NCBI RefSeq assembly: GCF_902497855.1
Contig: NZ_CABVHU010000001.1
Span: forward strand, 690,595 to 754,594
Source: Pseudomonas fluorescens
Lineage (GTDB): Bacteria; Pseudomonadota; Gammaproteobacteria; Pseudomonadales; Pseudomonadaceae
Direction: 5' to 3'
DNA length: 64,000 bases
Shown: positions 27,579-35,055 of the stretch, piece by piece
Numbering within the stretch: the first letter of the stretch is position 1
How the letters are laid out: each line of letters begins with the position of its first letter
The notes under the pieces: generated by a model
What the model saw: the letters and a program-made list of their open reading frames with translations, nothing else
Told to the model about the DNA's origin: nothing
Databases searched by the model: none
Made by a program: the position numbers and the translations under genes

Positions 27579-27825
27579 ACCATCCGCGCGCCTGCGTGCA
27601 CTTTTATAAAGCCCCGATGCGTGCCGCTGCACTATGCGAAGGCAAAACCGGCGATATCCCACTGAGCGCCTGTTCATCGCCAAGCGTCTGAAACGCGGGC
27701 CGCAAGCGCTGCCTGCAAGATGTGGCACAAACGCTGCATATCACTGATCAGGCCCGCCGCGAATACAGTCGAGTGGGCAGCCCCCTCGGTCAACGACGAT
27801 CGATTCGTGGGCAACATCGGTGAAT
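27579..27825. other. Intergenic region upstream of the nirB leader RNA
   Basis: About 250 bp with no credible gene. It should contain the nirB promoter, which for nitrogen-controlled nitrite reductase is usually sigma-54 dependent, but no clear GG-N10-GC element was found by eye. Confidence 0.4.
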
Positions 27826-27906
27826 CAGGCATAGACGTCTGGTTTCAACACCGCAAAAGAACAGGCAAAGACGCCTGGAACCGCAAGGTTTCAGGCGTTT
27901 TTTTTT
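27826..27906 (+). ncRNA. NasT/ANTAR-type antitermination leader of nirBD
   Basis: Two small hairpins have hexanucleotide loops. P1 is CAGGC-ATAGAC-GTCTG at 27826-27841; P2 is CAGGC-AAAGAC-GCCTG at 27862-27877. Both loops have A at position 1 and G at position 4, the recognition code of ANTAR-domain regulators, and they are 20 nt apart. The 3' arm of P2 is also the 5' arm of a strong terminator at 27871-27906, so P2 and the terminator are mutually exclusive. This is the classic arrangement by which NasT, when released from NasS by nitrate or nitrite, lets transcription read into assimilatory genes. nasS and nasT are not in the window. Confidence 0.85.
27871..27906 (+). terminator. Conditional terminator in the nirB leader
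   Basis: The 12-bp stem ACGCCTGGAACC / GGTTTCAGGCGT (one G-U pair) is closed by a GCAA tetraloop and followed by nine T residues. It lies 41 bp before the nirB ATG, inside the leader, so it attenuates rather than ends a gene. Confidence 0.9.
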
Positions 27907-27946
27907 GCATTTTTGAACCGTGACGGGCTTGAGCCGGGTACTACTT

Positions 27947-30508
27947 ATGAATTCCAATGTTGCCGCGTTGAACAAATTGCAAACGCTGATCGTGATCGGC
28001 AACGGCATGGTCGGACATCATTGTGTCGAACAGCTGATCGAGCGCGGTGCCCTCGATCACTATCGGCTGCACGTGTTCAGCGAGGAGCCGATGCGCGCCT
28101 ACGACCGTGTGCACCTTTCCGAGTACTTCACCGGCCGTGATGCCGAGTCGCTGGCGTTGTCCGACGCAGCGCTGTACCAGACCCCGGGCGTCACCCTGCA
28201 CCTGGGCGTGCCGGTGCTGGAAATCGACCGCGCCCGTCGCCAGGTGATCACCGCCCAAGGTTGCGTCGCCTACGACAAGCTGGTGCTGGCGACGGGCTCC
28301 TATCCTTTCGTGCCGCCGATCGAAGGCGCCGAGGGCGACTCGCGCCTGGTCTACCGCACCCTTGAAGACCTCGACGCGATCCGTGCCGCGGCCGCCAACG
28401 CCCGTCGCGGGGTGGTGGTCGGCGGTGGCCTGCTCGGCCTTGAAGCCGCCAACGCCCTGAAAAGCCTCGGCCTGGAAGCCCATGTGGTGGAGTTCGCCCC
28501 GCGGTTGATGCCGGTGCAGCTGGACGAGATGGGTGGCCTGGCGCTCAAGTCGCAGATCGAACGGCTGGGCGTCGGTGTGCACCTGTCCCGCGCCACCCAA
28601 TCGATCAGTGCGGGGCAGGACTACCGCTACCGCATGAACTTCGCCAACGACGAATTCCTCGAAACCGACCTGGTGGTGTTCTCCGCCGGTATCCGTGCGC
28701 AAGATGCGCTGGCCCGTCAATGCGCGCTGGACATCGGTCCGCGCGGTGGCGTGGTGATTGACGACCATTGCCTGAGCATCGACCCGAACATCTACGCCAT
28801 CGGCGAATGCGCCTCCTGGAACGGCAGCCTGTTCGGCCTGGTCGCACCGGGCTACCAGATGGCACGCAGCGTCGCGGCGCGGTTGTGCCAACAGGTCGCG
28901 GATCCGTTCACCGGCGCCGACATGTCGACCAAGCTCAAACTGCTGGGGGTCGATGTCGGCTCCATCGGCGACGCCCACGGCAACACGCCCGGCGCGCGAA
29001 GCTATCAGTTCATCGACGAAACCAGCGCCAGCTATCGCCGCCTGGTGGTGGATGCCACAGGCAAACACGTGCTCGGTGCGGTGCTGGTCGGCGACAACAG
29101 CTACTACGACACCCTGCTGCAATACATGCAGAACGCCATTGTGCTGCCTGCGGAACCGGCCAGCCTGATTCTGCCATCGTCCGAAGGCGCGCCGACCCTG
29201 GGCCCGGGCGCTTTGCCCGAGTCGGCCACGGTGTGCTCGTGCCACAACGTGACCAAGGGTTCCATTTGCTCGGCCATAGACCGTGGCTGCACCGACCTCG
29301 GCCTGCTCAAGGCGCAGACCAAGGCCTGCACCGGTTGCGGCGGTTGCGCCGGGTTGCTCAAACAGGTGTTCGAGCATGAACTGATTGCCCGTGGCGTCAG
29401 CGTCGACAAAAGCCTGTGCGAACACTTCGCCTACACTCGCCAGGAGCTGTACGCACTGGTGCGGGTAGAAGGGGTGATCACCTTCGAAGAACTGCTGGCC
29501 AAACACGGCCGTGGCCACACCGGGTGCGATGTGTGCAAGCCGGCGGTGGGTTCGATTCTCGCTTCGTGCTGGAACCAGCCGATCATGGACGCCTCGCTGG
29601 TGCCGTTGCAGGACACCAACGACACCTTCATGGCCAACATGCAGAAGAACGGCACCTACTCGGTGGTGCCACGCATTCCCGGTGGCGAAATCAGCGCCGA
29701 CAAACTGATCGCGATCGGCGTCGTGGCGAAGAAATACGACCTCTACACCAAAATCACCGGCGGCCAACGCATCGACCTGTTTGGCGCGCAGTTGCATGAA
29801 TTGCCGGACATCTGGGCCGAGCTGATTGAAGCCGGTTTCGAGACCGGGCACGCCTACGGCAAATCGACCCGCACGGTGAAGTCCTGCGTCGGCAGTACCT
29901 GGTGCCGTTATGGCGTGCAGGACAGCGTGCAGATGGCCCTGACCATCGAGGACCGCTACAAGGGCCTGCGCTCGCCGCACAAGCTCAAGTTCGCCGTTTC
30001 CGGCTGCACCCGTGAATGCGCCGAGGCGCAAAGCAAAGACGTCGGCGTGATCGCCACCGAGAAAGGCTGGAACCTCTACATCGCCGGTAACGGCGGCATG
30101 CGTCCGCGCCACGCCGAGCTGTTCGCCACCGACCTCGACGATGCGACCCTCATCCGCTACATCGACCGCTTCCTGATGTTCTACATCCGCACCGCCGACA
30201 AACTGCAGCGCACCTCGGTCTGGCGTGAAAGCCTGGAAGGCGGCCTGGACTACCTCAAGGACGTGATCATCAACGACAGCCTCGGCCTGGGCGCCGAACT
30301 CGAGTCGCAGATGCAGCTGGTGGTCAATCGCTACGAATGCGAATGGGCCAACGCCCTCAAGGACCCGGAAAAACTCAAGCGCTTTCGCACCTTCGTCAAC
30401 GATAAACGCCCGGACCCGGACATCCACTTTGTCCAGGAACGCGGCCAGCGGCGCCCGATCATGGCCGCCGAACTCAACCTTATCCCTGTTATCGAGGAGA
30501 TTGCCTGA
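27947..30508 (+). CDS. nirB: Assimilatory NAD(P)H nitrite reductase, large subunit
   Basis: This 853-residue cytoplasmic siroheme enzyme reduces nitrite to ammonia. Domain order: FAD/NAD(P) oxidoreductase (residues 1-400; FAD motif VIGNGMVGHH, NAD motif VVVGGGLLGLEA), BFD-like [2Fe-2S] domains with CSCHN and CTGCGGC cysteines near 430-480, then ferredoxin-like and siroheme/[4Fe-4S] domains with SGCTRECAEAQSKDVGV near 690. The ATG at 27947 is preferred over a GTG at 27920 because it lies clear of the leader terminator. nirD follows with a TGATG overlap. No nitrate reductase gene follows, unlike many nas operons. Confidence 0.96.
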   Translation: MNSNVAALNKLQTLIVIGNGMVGHHCVEQLIERGALDHYRLHVFSEEPMRAYDRVHLSEYFTGRDAESLALSDAALYQTPGVTLHLGVPVLEIDRARRQVITAQGCVAYDKLVLATGSYPFVPPIEGAEGDSRLVYRTLEDLDAIRAAAANARRGVVVGGGLLGLEAANALKSLGLEAHVVEFAPRLMPVQLDEMGGLALKSQIERLGVGVHLSRATQSISAGQDYRYRMNFANDEFLETDLVVFSAGIRAQDALARQCALDIGPRGGVVIDDHCLSIDPNIYAIGECASWNGSLFGLVAPGYQMARSVAARLCQQVADPFTGADMSTKLKLLGVDVGSIGDAHGNTPGARSYQFIDETSASYRRLVVDATGKHVLGAVLVGDNSYYDTLLQYMQNAIVLPAEPASLILPSSEGAPTLGPGALPESATVCSCHNVTKGSICSAIDRGCTDLGLLKAQTKACTGCGGCAGLLKQVFEHELIARGVSVDKSLCEHFAYTRQELYALVRVEGVITFEELLAKHGRGHTGCDVCKPAVGSILASCWNQPIMDASLVPLQDTNDTFMANMQKNGTYSVVPRIPGGEISADKLIAIGVVAKKYDLYTKITGGQRIDLFGAQLHELPDIWAELIEAGFETGHAYGKSTRTVKSCVGSTWCRYGVQDSVQMALTIEDRYKGLRSPHKLKFAVSGCTRECAEAQSKDVGVIATEKGWNLYIAGNGGMRPRHAELFATDLDDATLIRYIDRFLMFYIRTADKLQRTSVWRESLEGGLDYLKDVIINDSLGLGAELESQMQLVVNRYECEWANALKDPEKLKRFRTFVNDKRPDPDIHFVQERGQRRPIMAAELNLIPVIEEIA

Positions 30509-30885
30509 TGAGCCAGTCCAATACCCAACGCATCGATTCCCTGGAAAACCCCGAGGCCTGGCAAACGGTATGCGAGCAACGGGATCTGGTCAGCAACTCC
30601 GGCGTGGTCGTCTGGCTCGACGGCGCGCAAGTGGCGCTGTTCTACCTGCCAAGCGTTCACGGCAAGACCCTGTACGCCATCGACAACCATGACCCGCAAT
30701 CCGGGGCGAACGTCATCGGTCGCGGCCTGGTCGGCAGCATCAAGGGCGACCTGGTGGTGGCGTCGCCGATCTACAAGCAGCACTTCCGTCTGGAGGACGG
30801 CAGCTGCCTGGAGTACCCGCAGCAACGGCTGCGGGTGTGGCCGGTGCGCTTGAATGGCAGCGTGGTGGAGGTGGGGGTGGCTTGA
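30508..30885 (+). CDS. nirD: Assimilatory nitrite reductase, small subunit
   Basis: This 125-residue Rieske-fold subunit partners with NirB. The assimilatory small subunit typically lacks the two Cys-His cluster ligands, and here the fold segments AIDNHDPQSGANVIGRGLVG and VASPIYKQHF carry no CxH pair, as expected. Its ATG overlaps the nirB TGA by one base. It must not be confused with the heme d1 gene also called nirD at 49280-49738. Confidence 0.94.
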   Translation: MSQSNTQRIDSLENPEAWQTVCEQRDLVSNSGVVVWLDGAQVALFYLPSVHGKTLYAIDNHDPQSGANVIGRGLVGSIKGDLVVASPIYKQHFRLEDGSCLEYPQQRLRVWPVRLNGSVVEVGVA

Positions 30886-30930
30886 TGCCACGCTCCTTCG
30901 GGTCAGGGCGCAACAGTATCGGAGACTCTT

Positions 30931-31371
30931 ATGAAAACAGCCGCACAGTTACTCAAGCTGAAGATCGTACAAAACCGCCAGGTGCACAGCGTCGCGCCAG
31001 ACGTGATGGTCCTTGAAGCGCTGAAGATCATGGCCGAAAAGAATGTCGGCGCGCTGCCGGTCATTGAAGACGGGCAGGTGGTGGGCGTGATCAGCGAGCG
31101 CGACTACGCACGCAAGGTGGTGCTGCAGGGACGCTCGTCGGTCGGCACCCCGGTCAGGGCCATCATGAGTGCGCCGGTGGTCACGGCGGACAGCCAGCAC
31201 AGCATCGAGCGGTGCATGGCGGTCATGACCGACAGCCACCTGCGCCATCTGCCGGTGGTGGAGGGCGGTGAACTGATCGGGCTGTTGTCGATCGGTGACC
31301 TGGTCAAGGAAGCCATCGTTGAGCAGGCCGATTTGATCCGGCAACTGGAGCACTATATTCGCGGGCACTGA
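30931..31371 (+). CDS. CBS-domain protein
   Basis: This 146-residue protein is made of two CBS motifs only (VMVLEALKIMAEKNVGALPVIEDG and SIERCMAVMTDSHLRHLPVVEGG), which together form a Bateman module that binds adenine nucleotides or related ligands. It is 45 bp after nirD and might share its transcript. The downstream neighbour has its own ANR/DNR box. Stand-alone proteins of this kind usually sense energy charge for a partner, which is not identifiable here. Confidence 0.85.
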   Translation: MKTAAQLLKLKIVQNRQVHSVAPDVMVLEALKIMAEKNVGALPVIEDGQVVGVISERDYARKVVLQGRSSVGTPVRAIMSAPVVTADSQHSIERCMAVMTDSHLRHLPVVEGGELIGLLSIGDLVKEAIVEQADLIRQLEHYIRGH

Positions 31372-31400
31372 TCGGCCCGGCGCCAGGGTGTGGGGCTTTC

Positions 31401-31414
31401 TTGATCGGTGTCAA
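31401..31414 (+). promoter_or_regulatory. ANR/DNR box before CopD-like gene
   Basis: TTGATCGGTGTCAA matches TTGAT-N4-ATCAA at 9 of 10 conserved positions. Its centre lies 64.5 bp before the ATG at 31472, which puts a class II start site near 31449. Confidence 0.75.
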
Positions 31415-31471
31415 CCGGGTGGGGCGTCCGGCTGTGTAGTCTGCAGAGACACCCAGCCAGTGGCGCTCATC

Positions 31472-31915
31472 ATGATCTATCCGCTGATTCTGACCCTGCA
31501 TCTGTTTGCCGCCCTGATCTTCATCGGCACCGTGTTCTTCGAAGTGCTGTTTCTGGAAAGCATCCGCAAACAGCTGCCGGCCAGAGTGATGCTGCTGGTC
31601 GAGCAGGGGATCGGCCGCAGGGCCCGCAGCTTGATGCCGTGGGTGCTGCTGGTGTTGTTCGGCGCGGGGCTGGGCATGGTCTGGCTACGCTACCTGCCAG
31701 CCCTCGCGGCACCCCTGGCGTCATCGTTCGGCACCTTGCTGGCGTTGAAAATCGCGGTCGCCGCCAGCGTGCTCCTGCATTTCCTGACAGCCATGTTCCT
31801 GTTCAAGAGCGGCCGGATGAATGCGCGCTACTTGCGCTTCATCCACGCCAGCCTGTTCTGCCACATGGTCGTTATCGTGCTGTTGGCTAAAGGTATGTTC
31901 TACCTGACATGGTGA
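31472..31915 (+). CDS. CopD-like small membrane protein (DNR-linked copy)
   Basis: This 147-residue protein has four predicted transmembrane helices. Conserved features shared with a second copy at 61744-62181 are HLxAAxxFIGTxFFEV, a central GAG, PLASSFGTLLxLKI and a C-terminal LAKxMFY, with His residues in helices 1, 3 and 4 that could bind heme b or copper. The fold resembles CopD domains. An ANR/DNR box precedes it, so it belongs to the anaerobic/NO regulon. Function is unknown; a role in electron transfer or copper handling for denitrification enzymes is a guess. Confidence 0.75.
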   Translation: MIYPLILTLHLFAALIFIGTVFFEVLFLESIRKQLPARVMLLVEQGIGRRARSLMPWVLLVLFGAGLGMVWLRYLPALAAPLASSFGTLLALKIAVAASVLLHFLTAMFLFKSGRMNARYLRFIHASLFCHMVVIVLLAKGMFYLTW

Positions 31916-31954
31916 TCGCCATAGTCACAAATTCGGTGGGCTCCACCGATCCCC

Positions 31955-32045
31955 TGTAGGAGCCCGGCTTGCCGGCGAAGGCGGTCTGTCAGCCAACAAC
32001 TCTGCTGCATGTGACGCCGCCTTCGCCGGCAAGCCGGCTCCTACA
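31955..32045. repeat. REP inverted pair
   Basis: Arms TGTAGGAGCCCGGCTTGCCG and CGGCAAGCCGGCTCCTACA flank about 50 bp. A further lone half (TGTAGGAGCCGCC) begins near 32093. Confidence 0.8.
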
Positions 32046-32117
32046 GGGGATCGGTCTGTGGCCACGAAATCGGTGGACGCCACTGATTCCCTGTAGGAGC
32101 CGCCACTTCGCTCAAGC

Positions 32118-32131
32118 TTGATGCAAGTCAA
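32118..32131 (+). promoter_or_regulatory. ANR/DNR box before the hemN pair
   Basis: TTGATGCAAGTCAA has 9 of 10 conserved positions. Its centre predicts a start site near 32166, 24 nt before the ATG at 32190. Confidence 0.75.
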
Positions 32132-32189
32132 GGAGCATTGACCCTCAAGCCCGGACACTGTGATTCGCAGCCCGTCACGGAGACCCGTC

Positions 32190-33533
32190 ATGCTCGATTT
32201 CTTTCACGACCCAGGCGAGATCGCCCGGTGCGATCAGGGCGTACTCGACCCCAACTGCCATGCCGACACGCAAAAGTTCCATGCCGGCATCGGCTCGCTG
32301 GACCTGCTGCGGGCCTTGCGCGTCAGTCGTCAGAAGCGCCGTCCACTGGCCCTGAACGTGCAGCTGCCGTCCAGGCTCAAGCCTGCGTTCTGTTCCCCGC
32401 GGGAGATCGCTTGCGAGCACGGCGGCATCGAACAGTATCTTCAGCGCCTGGAAAAGGAAATCGACCTCGTCGGCTGCCACCTGGGGGCAGAGCAGCGGGT
32501 CGAGCAGTTTCATCTGGGCGGCGCCACCCCCACCATCGTTCATCTGCAGCGGCTGATGGGGCATCTGCGTGGCCGGTTCAACTTTCTCGAACATGAGTGC
32601 GGCGACTACAGCGTCGAGGTGGACCTTCACCATACCGATTGGTCGACCATGGGCGCGTTGCGCGACCAGGGCTTCAATCACGTCAGCATCGGCGTTCCGG
32701 ATATCGACAGCGACAGCGACATGTCGGTGGCCTGCTACCAGAACCCGGCGCCGATTCACTCACTGATCGATGCCGCGCGCACCTTCGGCTTTCGCTCCAT
32801 CAACGTCGACCTGGGGTTCGGTCATGCCTGGCAGAGCCCGGACAGCTTCGCCCAGAAACTGGCGACCATTATCGAGCTGGAACCGGACAGGCTGATGGTG
32901 TTCGACTATGCCCGGCCACCTCGACGCTACCGGCCGATGCCCGGCGCGAGGGGCAGGGCGCTGTGCAGCCAGGAGGATAAAGGCGCGATGCGCCAGATCT
33001 GCTTCGACCAATTGATTGGCGCGGGTTATCACTACATCGGCCTCGGGCAGTTCGTACGGCCCGATGATGACCTGGCGATCGCCCAGGAACGAGGCCGGTT
33101 ACGGCGCACCTGCGACGGTTTCAGCCGTCACGGCTATTGCGATCATCTCGGGTTCGGCTCGGGCGCCATCAGTCAGATCGACGATCTGTATACGCAAAAC
33201 GCCGACGCGGTCGAGCCTTACCAGCAGCATCTGGACAGCGGGCAGTTGCCGACGGCCCGGGGCTGGCGCGTTGAGGCGGGGGATCAGATCAGGCATCGGG
33301 TCATGGAGCGGCTGGCCTGTGACCTGGAGCTGGATATCCGTGCCATCGAGCGCCGTTACGGCCTGGTCTTTTCCAGGTATTTTTCCTCAATTTGGCCATT
33401 GCTCGAACAATTGAGTCATGATGGGTTGATCGAGCTGTCGGATCGTTTCATCAGCATTCTCCCCGCCGGTCGGCCGGACGTGGATGCCATCTGCAACCTG
33501 TTTGAAAAGGGGTCAAGCGCAGCATGGCATTGA
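32190..33533 (+). CDS. HemN-like pseudoenzyme lacking radical-SAM cysteines
   Basis: This 447-residue protein aligns end to end with HemN, sharing FHLGGATPTIV, DYSVEVDLHHT, GFNHVSIGVPD and GYHYIGLGQFV. The iron-sulfur motif CxxxCxxCxC of HemN (Cys65, 69, 72, 74 in the next gene) is replaced by Arg62, Ala66, Ser69 and Arg71 in the equivalent segment, so it cannot hold the SAM-bound [4Fe-4S] cluster in the usual way. GGGTP has become GGATP. The start ATG has GGAG upstream and an ANR/DNR box precedes it. hemN follows 22 bp later. A regulatory, chaperone or heme-binding role is possible; it is intact, not a decayed frame. Confidence 0.8.
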   Translation: MLDFFHDPGEIARCDQGVLDPNCHADTQKFHAGIGSLDLLRALRVSRQKRRPLALNVQLPSRLKPAFCSPREIACEHGGIEQYLQRLEKEIDLVGCHLGAEQRVEQFHLGGATPTIVHLQRLMGHLRGRFNFLEHECGDYSVEVDLHHTDWSTMGALRDQGFNHVSIGVPDIDSDSDMSVACYQNPAPIHSLIDAARTFGFRSINVDLGFGHAWQSPDSFAQKLATIIELEPDRLMVFDYARPPRRYRPMPGARGRALCSQEDKGAMRQICFDQLIGAGYHYIGLGQFVRPDDDLAIAQERGRLRRTCDGFSRHGYCDHLGFGSGAISQIDDLYTQNADAVEPYQQHLDSGQLPTARGWRVEAGDQIRHRVMERLACDLELDIRAIERRYGLVFSRYFSSIWPLLEQLSHDGLIELSDRFISILPAGRPDVDAICNLFEKGSSAAWH

Positions 33534-33555
33534 CCCACCTGCGAGTAGATTGATC

Positions 33556-34944
33556 ATGAAGCCTGCATTCGATTTCAATCGAGCCCTGGTCGAAAAGTAT
33601 GACCGCCCCGGGCCGCGCTATACCTCGTACCCCACCGCGCCACAGTTTCACCAGGCGTTTGCCGTGGACGACTATCAAATGGCCGCGCGGGCCAGCAATC
33701 AGGTGGCTGTGCCCAAACCATTGTCGGTGTACATCCACATCCCGTTCTGCAAAAGCCTGTGTTATTACTGCGCCTGCAACAAAATCATCACCCAGAAAAC
33801 CCATCGCGCCGTCGAGTACCTGAAGTACCTCAAGCGTGAAATCGCGATGCAGGCCGCCTTGTTCGACGGCAGCCGCAAACTCACGCAACTGCACCTGGGC
33901 GGCGGCACACCGACCTACCTGACCAGCGAACAGCTGGCGGACCTGATGGACTGCCTGCACCAGGCGTTCAACCTGGACGACAGCGACGACCATGAGTTTT
34001 CCATCGAGGTCGATCCGCGCACCATCAGCACCGAACAGATCCAGTCGCTGCGCCAACTGGGCTTCAATCGCCTGAGCTTCGGCGTGCAGGACTTCGACCC
34101 GGACGTGCAGGCTGCGGTCAATCGTACCCAAAGCGAAGAACAGATCTATGCGCTGGTCGCCGCCGCTCGCGAGGCGCGATTCAAGTCGGTCAGCGTCGAT
34201 CTGATCTATGGGCTGCCGTTGCAGACCGTGGCCAGCTTCGATGTGACCCTGGGCAAGATCATTGCCCTGCGCCCGGACCGCATCGCCGCCTACAGCTACG
34301 CCCATCTGCCGCAGATGGTGCGTGCGCAACGCTTGATCCGCCAGGAAGACATGCCGCCGCCGGAGCGCAAGCTGGAGTTGCTCGAGCTGACCATTCGCCG
34401 GCTGATTGCAGCCGGTTATGTCTATATCGGCATGGACCACTTCGCCTTGCCGGACGACGAACTGGCCCTGGCCCGCGTCAACGGCACCCTGCAACGCAAC
34501 TTCCAGGGCTATTCGACCCACGCCGACTGCGATTTGATCGGTCTCGGGGTATCGTCGATCGGCAAGGTCGGCGACAGCTACAGCCAGAGCGTCAAGGAGC
34601 TTTCGCAGTACTACGCCCGAATCGATCAGGGCCTGTTGCCGGTGCATCGGGGATACCGCTTGAATGACGACGACTTGCTGCGTCGCGAGGTGATCAGCGA
34701 CCTGATGTGCCACGGCCGGATCGATTTCGCCAAGTTCGAGACGCGTCATGGCATCTGTTTTACCGAGTATTTTGCCGAAGCGCTGGCGCAACTCGACGAG
34801 CATGTGCGCGATGGGTTGCTGGAGATCCATCACGATGCCCTGGTGTTATTGCCCCAAGGGCACTTGATGATGCGCAGTGCCGCAATGGCGTTTGACGCCT
34901 ATCTGGGTGGCGAGCAGAAGGGCCAGTTTTCTCGCACGGTCTGA
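33556..34944 (+). CDS. hemN: Oxygen-independent coproporphyrinogen III dehydrogenase
   Basis: This 462-residue radical SAM enzyme converts coproporphyrinogen III to protoporphyrinogen IX without oxygen, supplying heme for anaerobic respiration. The cluster motif is Cys65-x3-Cys69-x2-Cys72-x-Cys74 in HIPFCKSLCYYCACN. GGGTPTYL, SIEVDPRT, LSFGVQDF and the HemN C-terminal domain follow. The ATG at 33556 gives the normal HemN length. It shares the ANR/DNR-controlled transcript with the upstream pseudoenzyme and is followed by nosR with its own box. Confidence 0.96.
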   Translation: MKPAFDFNRALVEKYDRPGPRYTSYPTAPQFHQAFAVDDYQMAARASNQVAVPKPLSVYIHIPFCKSLCYYCACNKIITQKTHRAVEYLKYLKREIAMQAALFDGSRKLTQLHLGGGTPTYLTSEQLADLMDCLHQAFNLDDSDDHEFSIEVDPRTISTEQIQSLRQLGFNRLSFGVQDFDPDVQAAVNRTQSEEQIYALVAAAREARFKSVSVDLIYGLPLQTVASFDVTLGKIIALRPDRIAAYSYAHLPQMVRAQRLIRQEDMPPPERKLELLELTIRRLIAAGYVYIGMDHFALPDDELALARVNGTLQRNFQGYSTHADCDLIGLGVSSIGKVGDSYSQSVKELSQYYARIDQGLLPVHRGYRLNDDDLLRREVISDLMCHGRIDFAKFETRHGICFTEYFAEALAQLDEHVRDGLLEIHHDALVLLPQGHLMMRSAAMAFDAYLGGEQKGQFSRTV

Positions 34945-34982
34945 GGTGTCTGGAGCAGGCCCCGGCACGGACTTTACTCAAG

Positions 34983-34996
34983 TTGATCTCAATCAA
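34983..34996 (+). promoter_or_regulatory. ANR/DNR box before nosR
   Basis: TTGATCTCAATCAA is a perfect 10/10 match to TTGAT-N4-ATCAA. A class II start site would fall near 35031, which favours the nosR start at 35056 over the ATG at 35023. Confidence 0.88.
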
Positions 34997-35055
34997 GGGC
35001 AGGGGGGGCCACGCTCCCTAACATGACCGGAAGCCCTCTTGATTTCGGCCAGACC

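Noticed and set aside
27941-30427. 828-codon minus-strand frame over nirB
   Set aside because: Antisense shadow of a well-conserved enzyme; no ribosome site and no recognisable domain.
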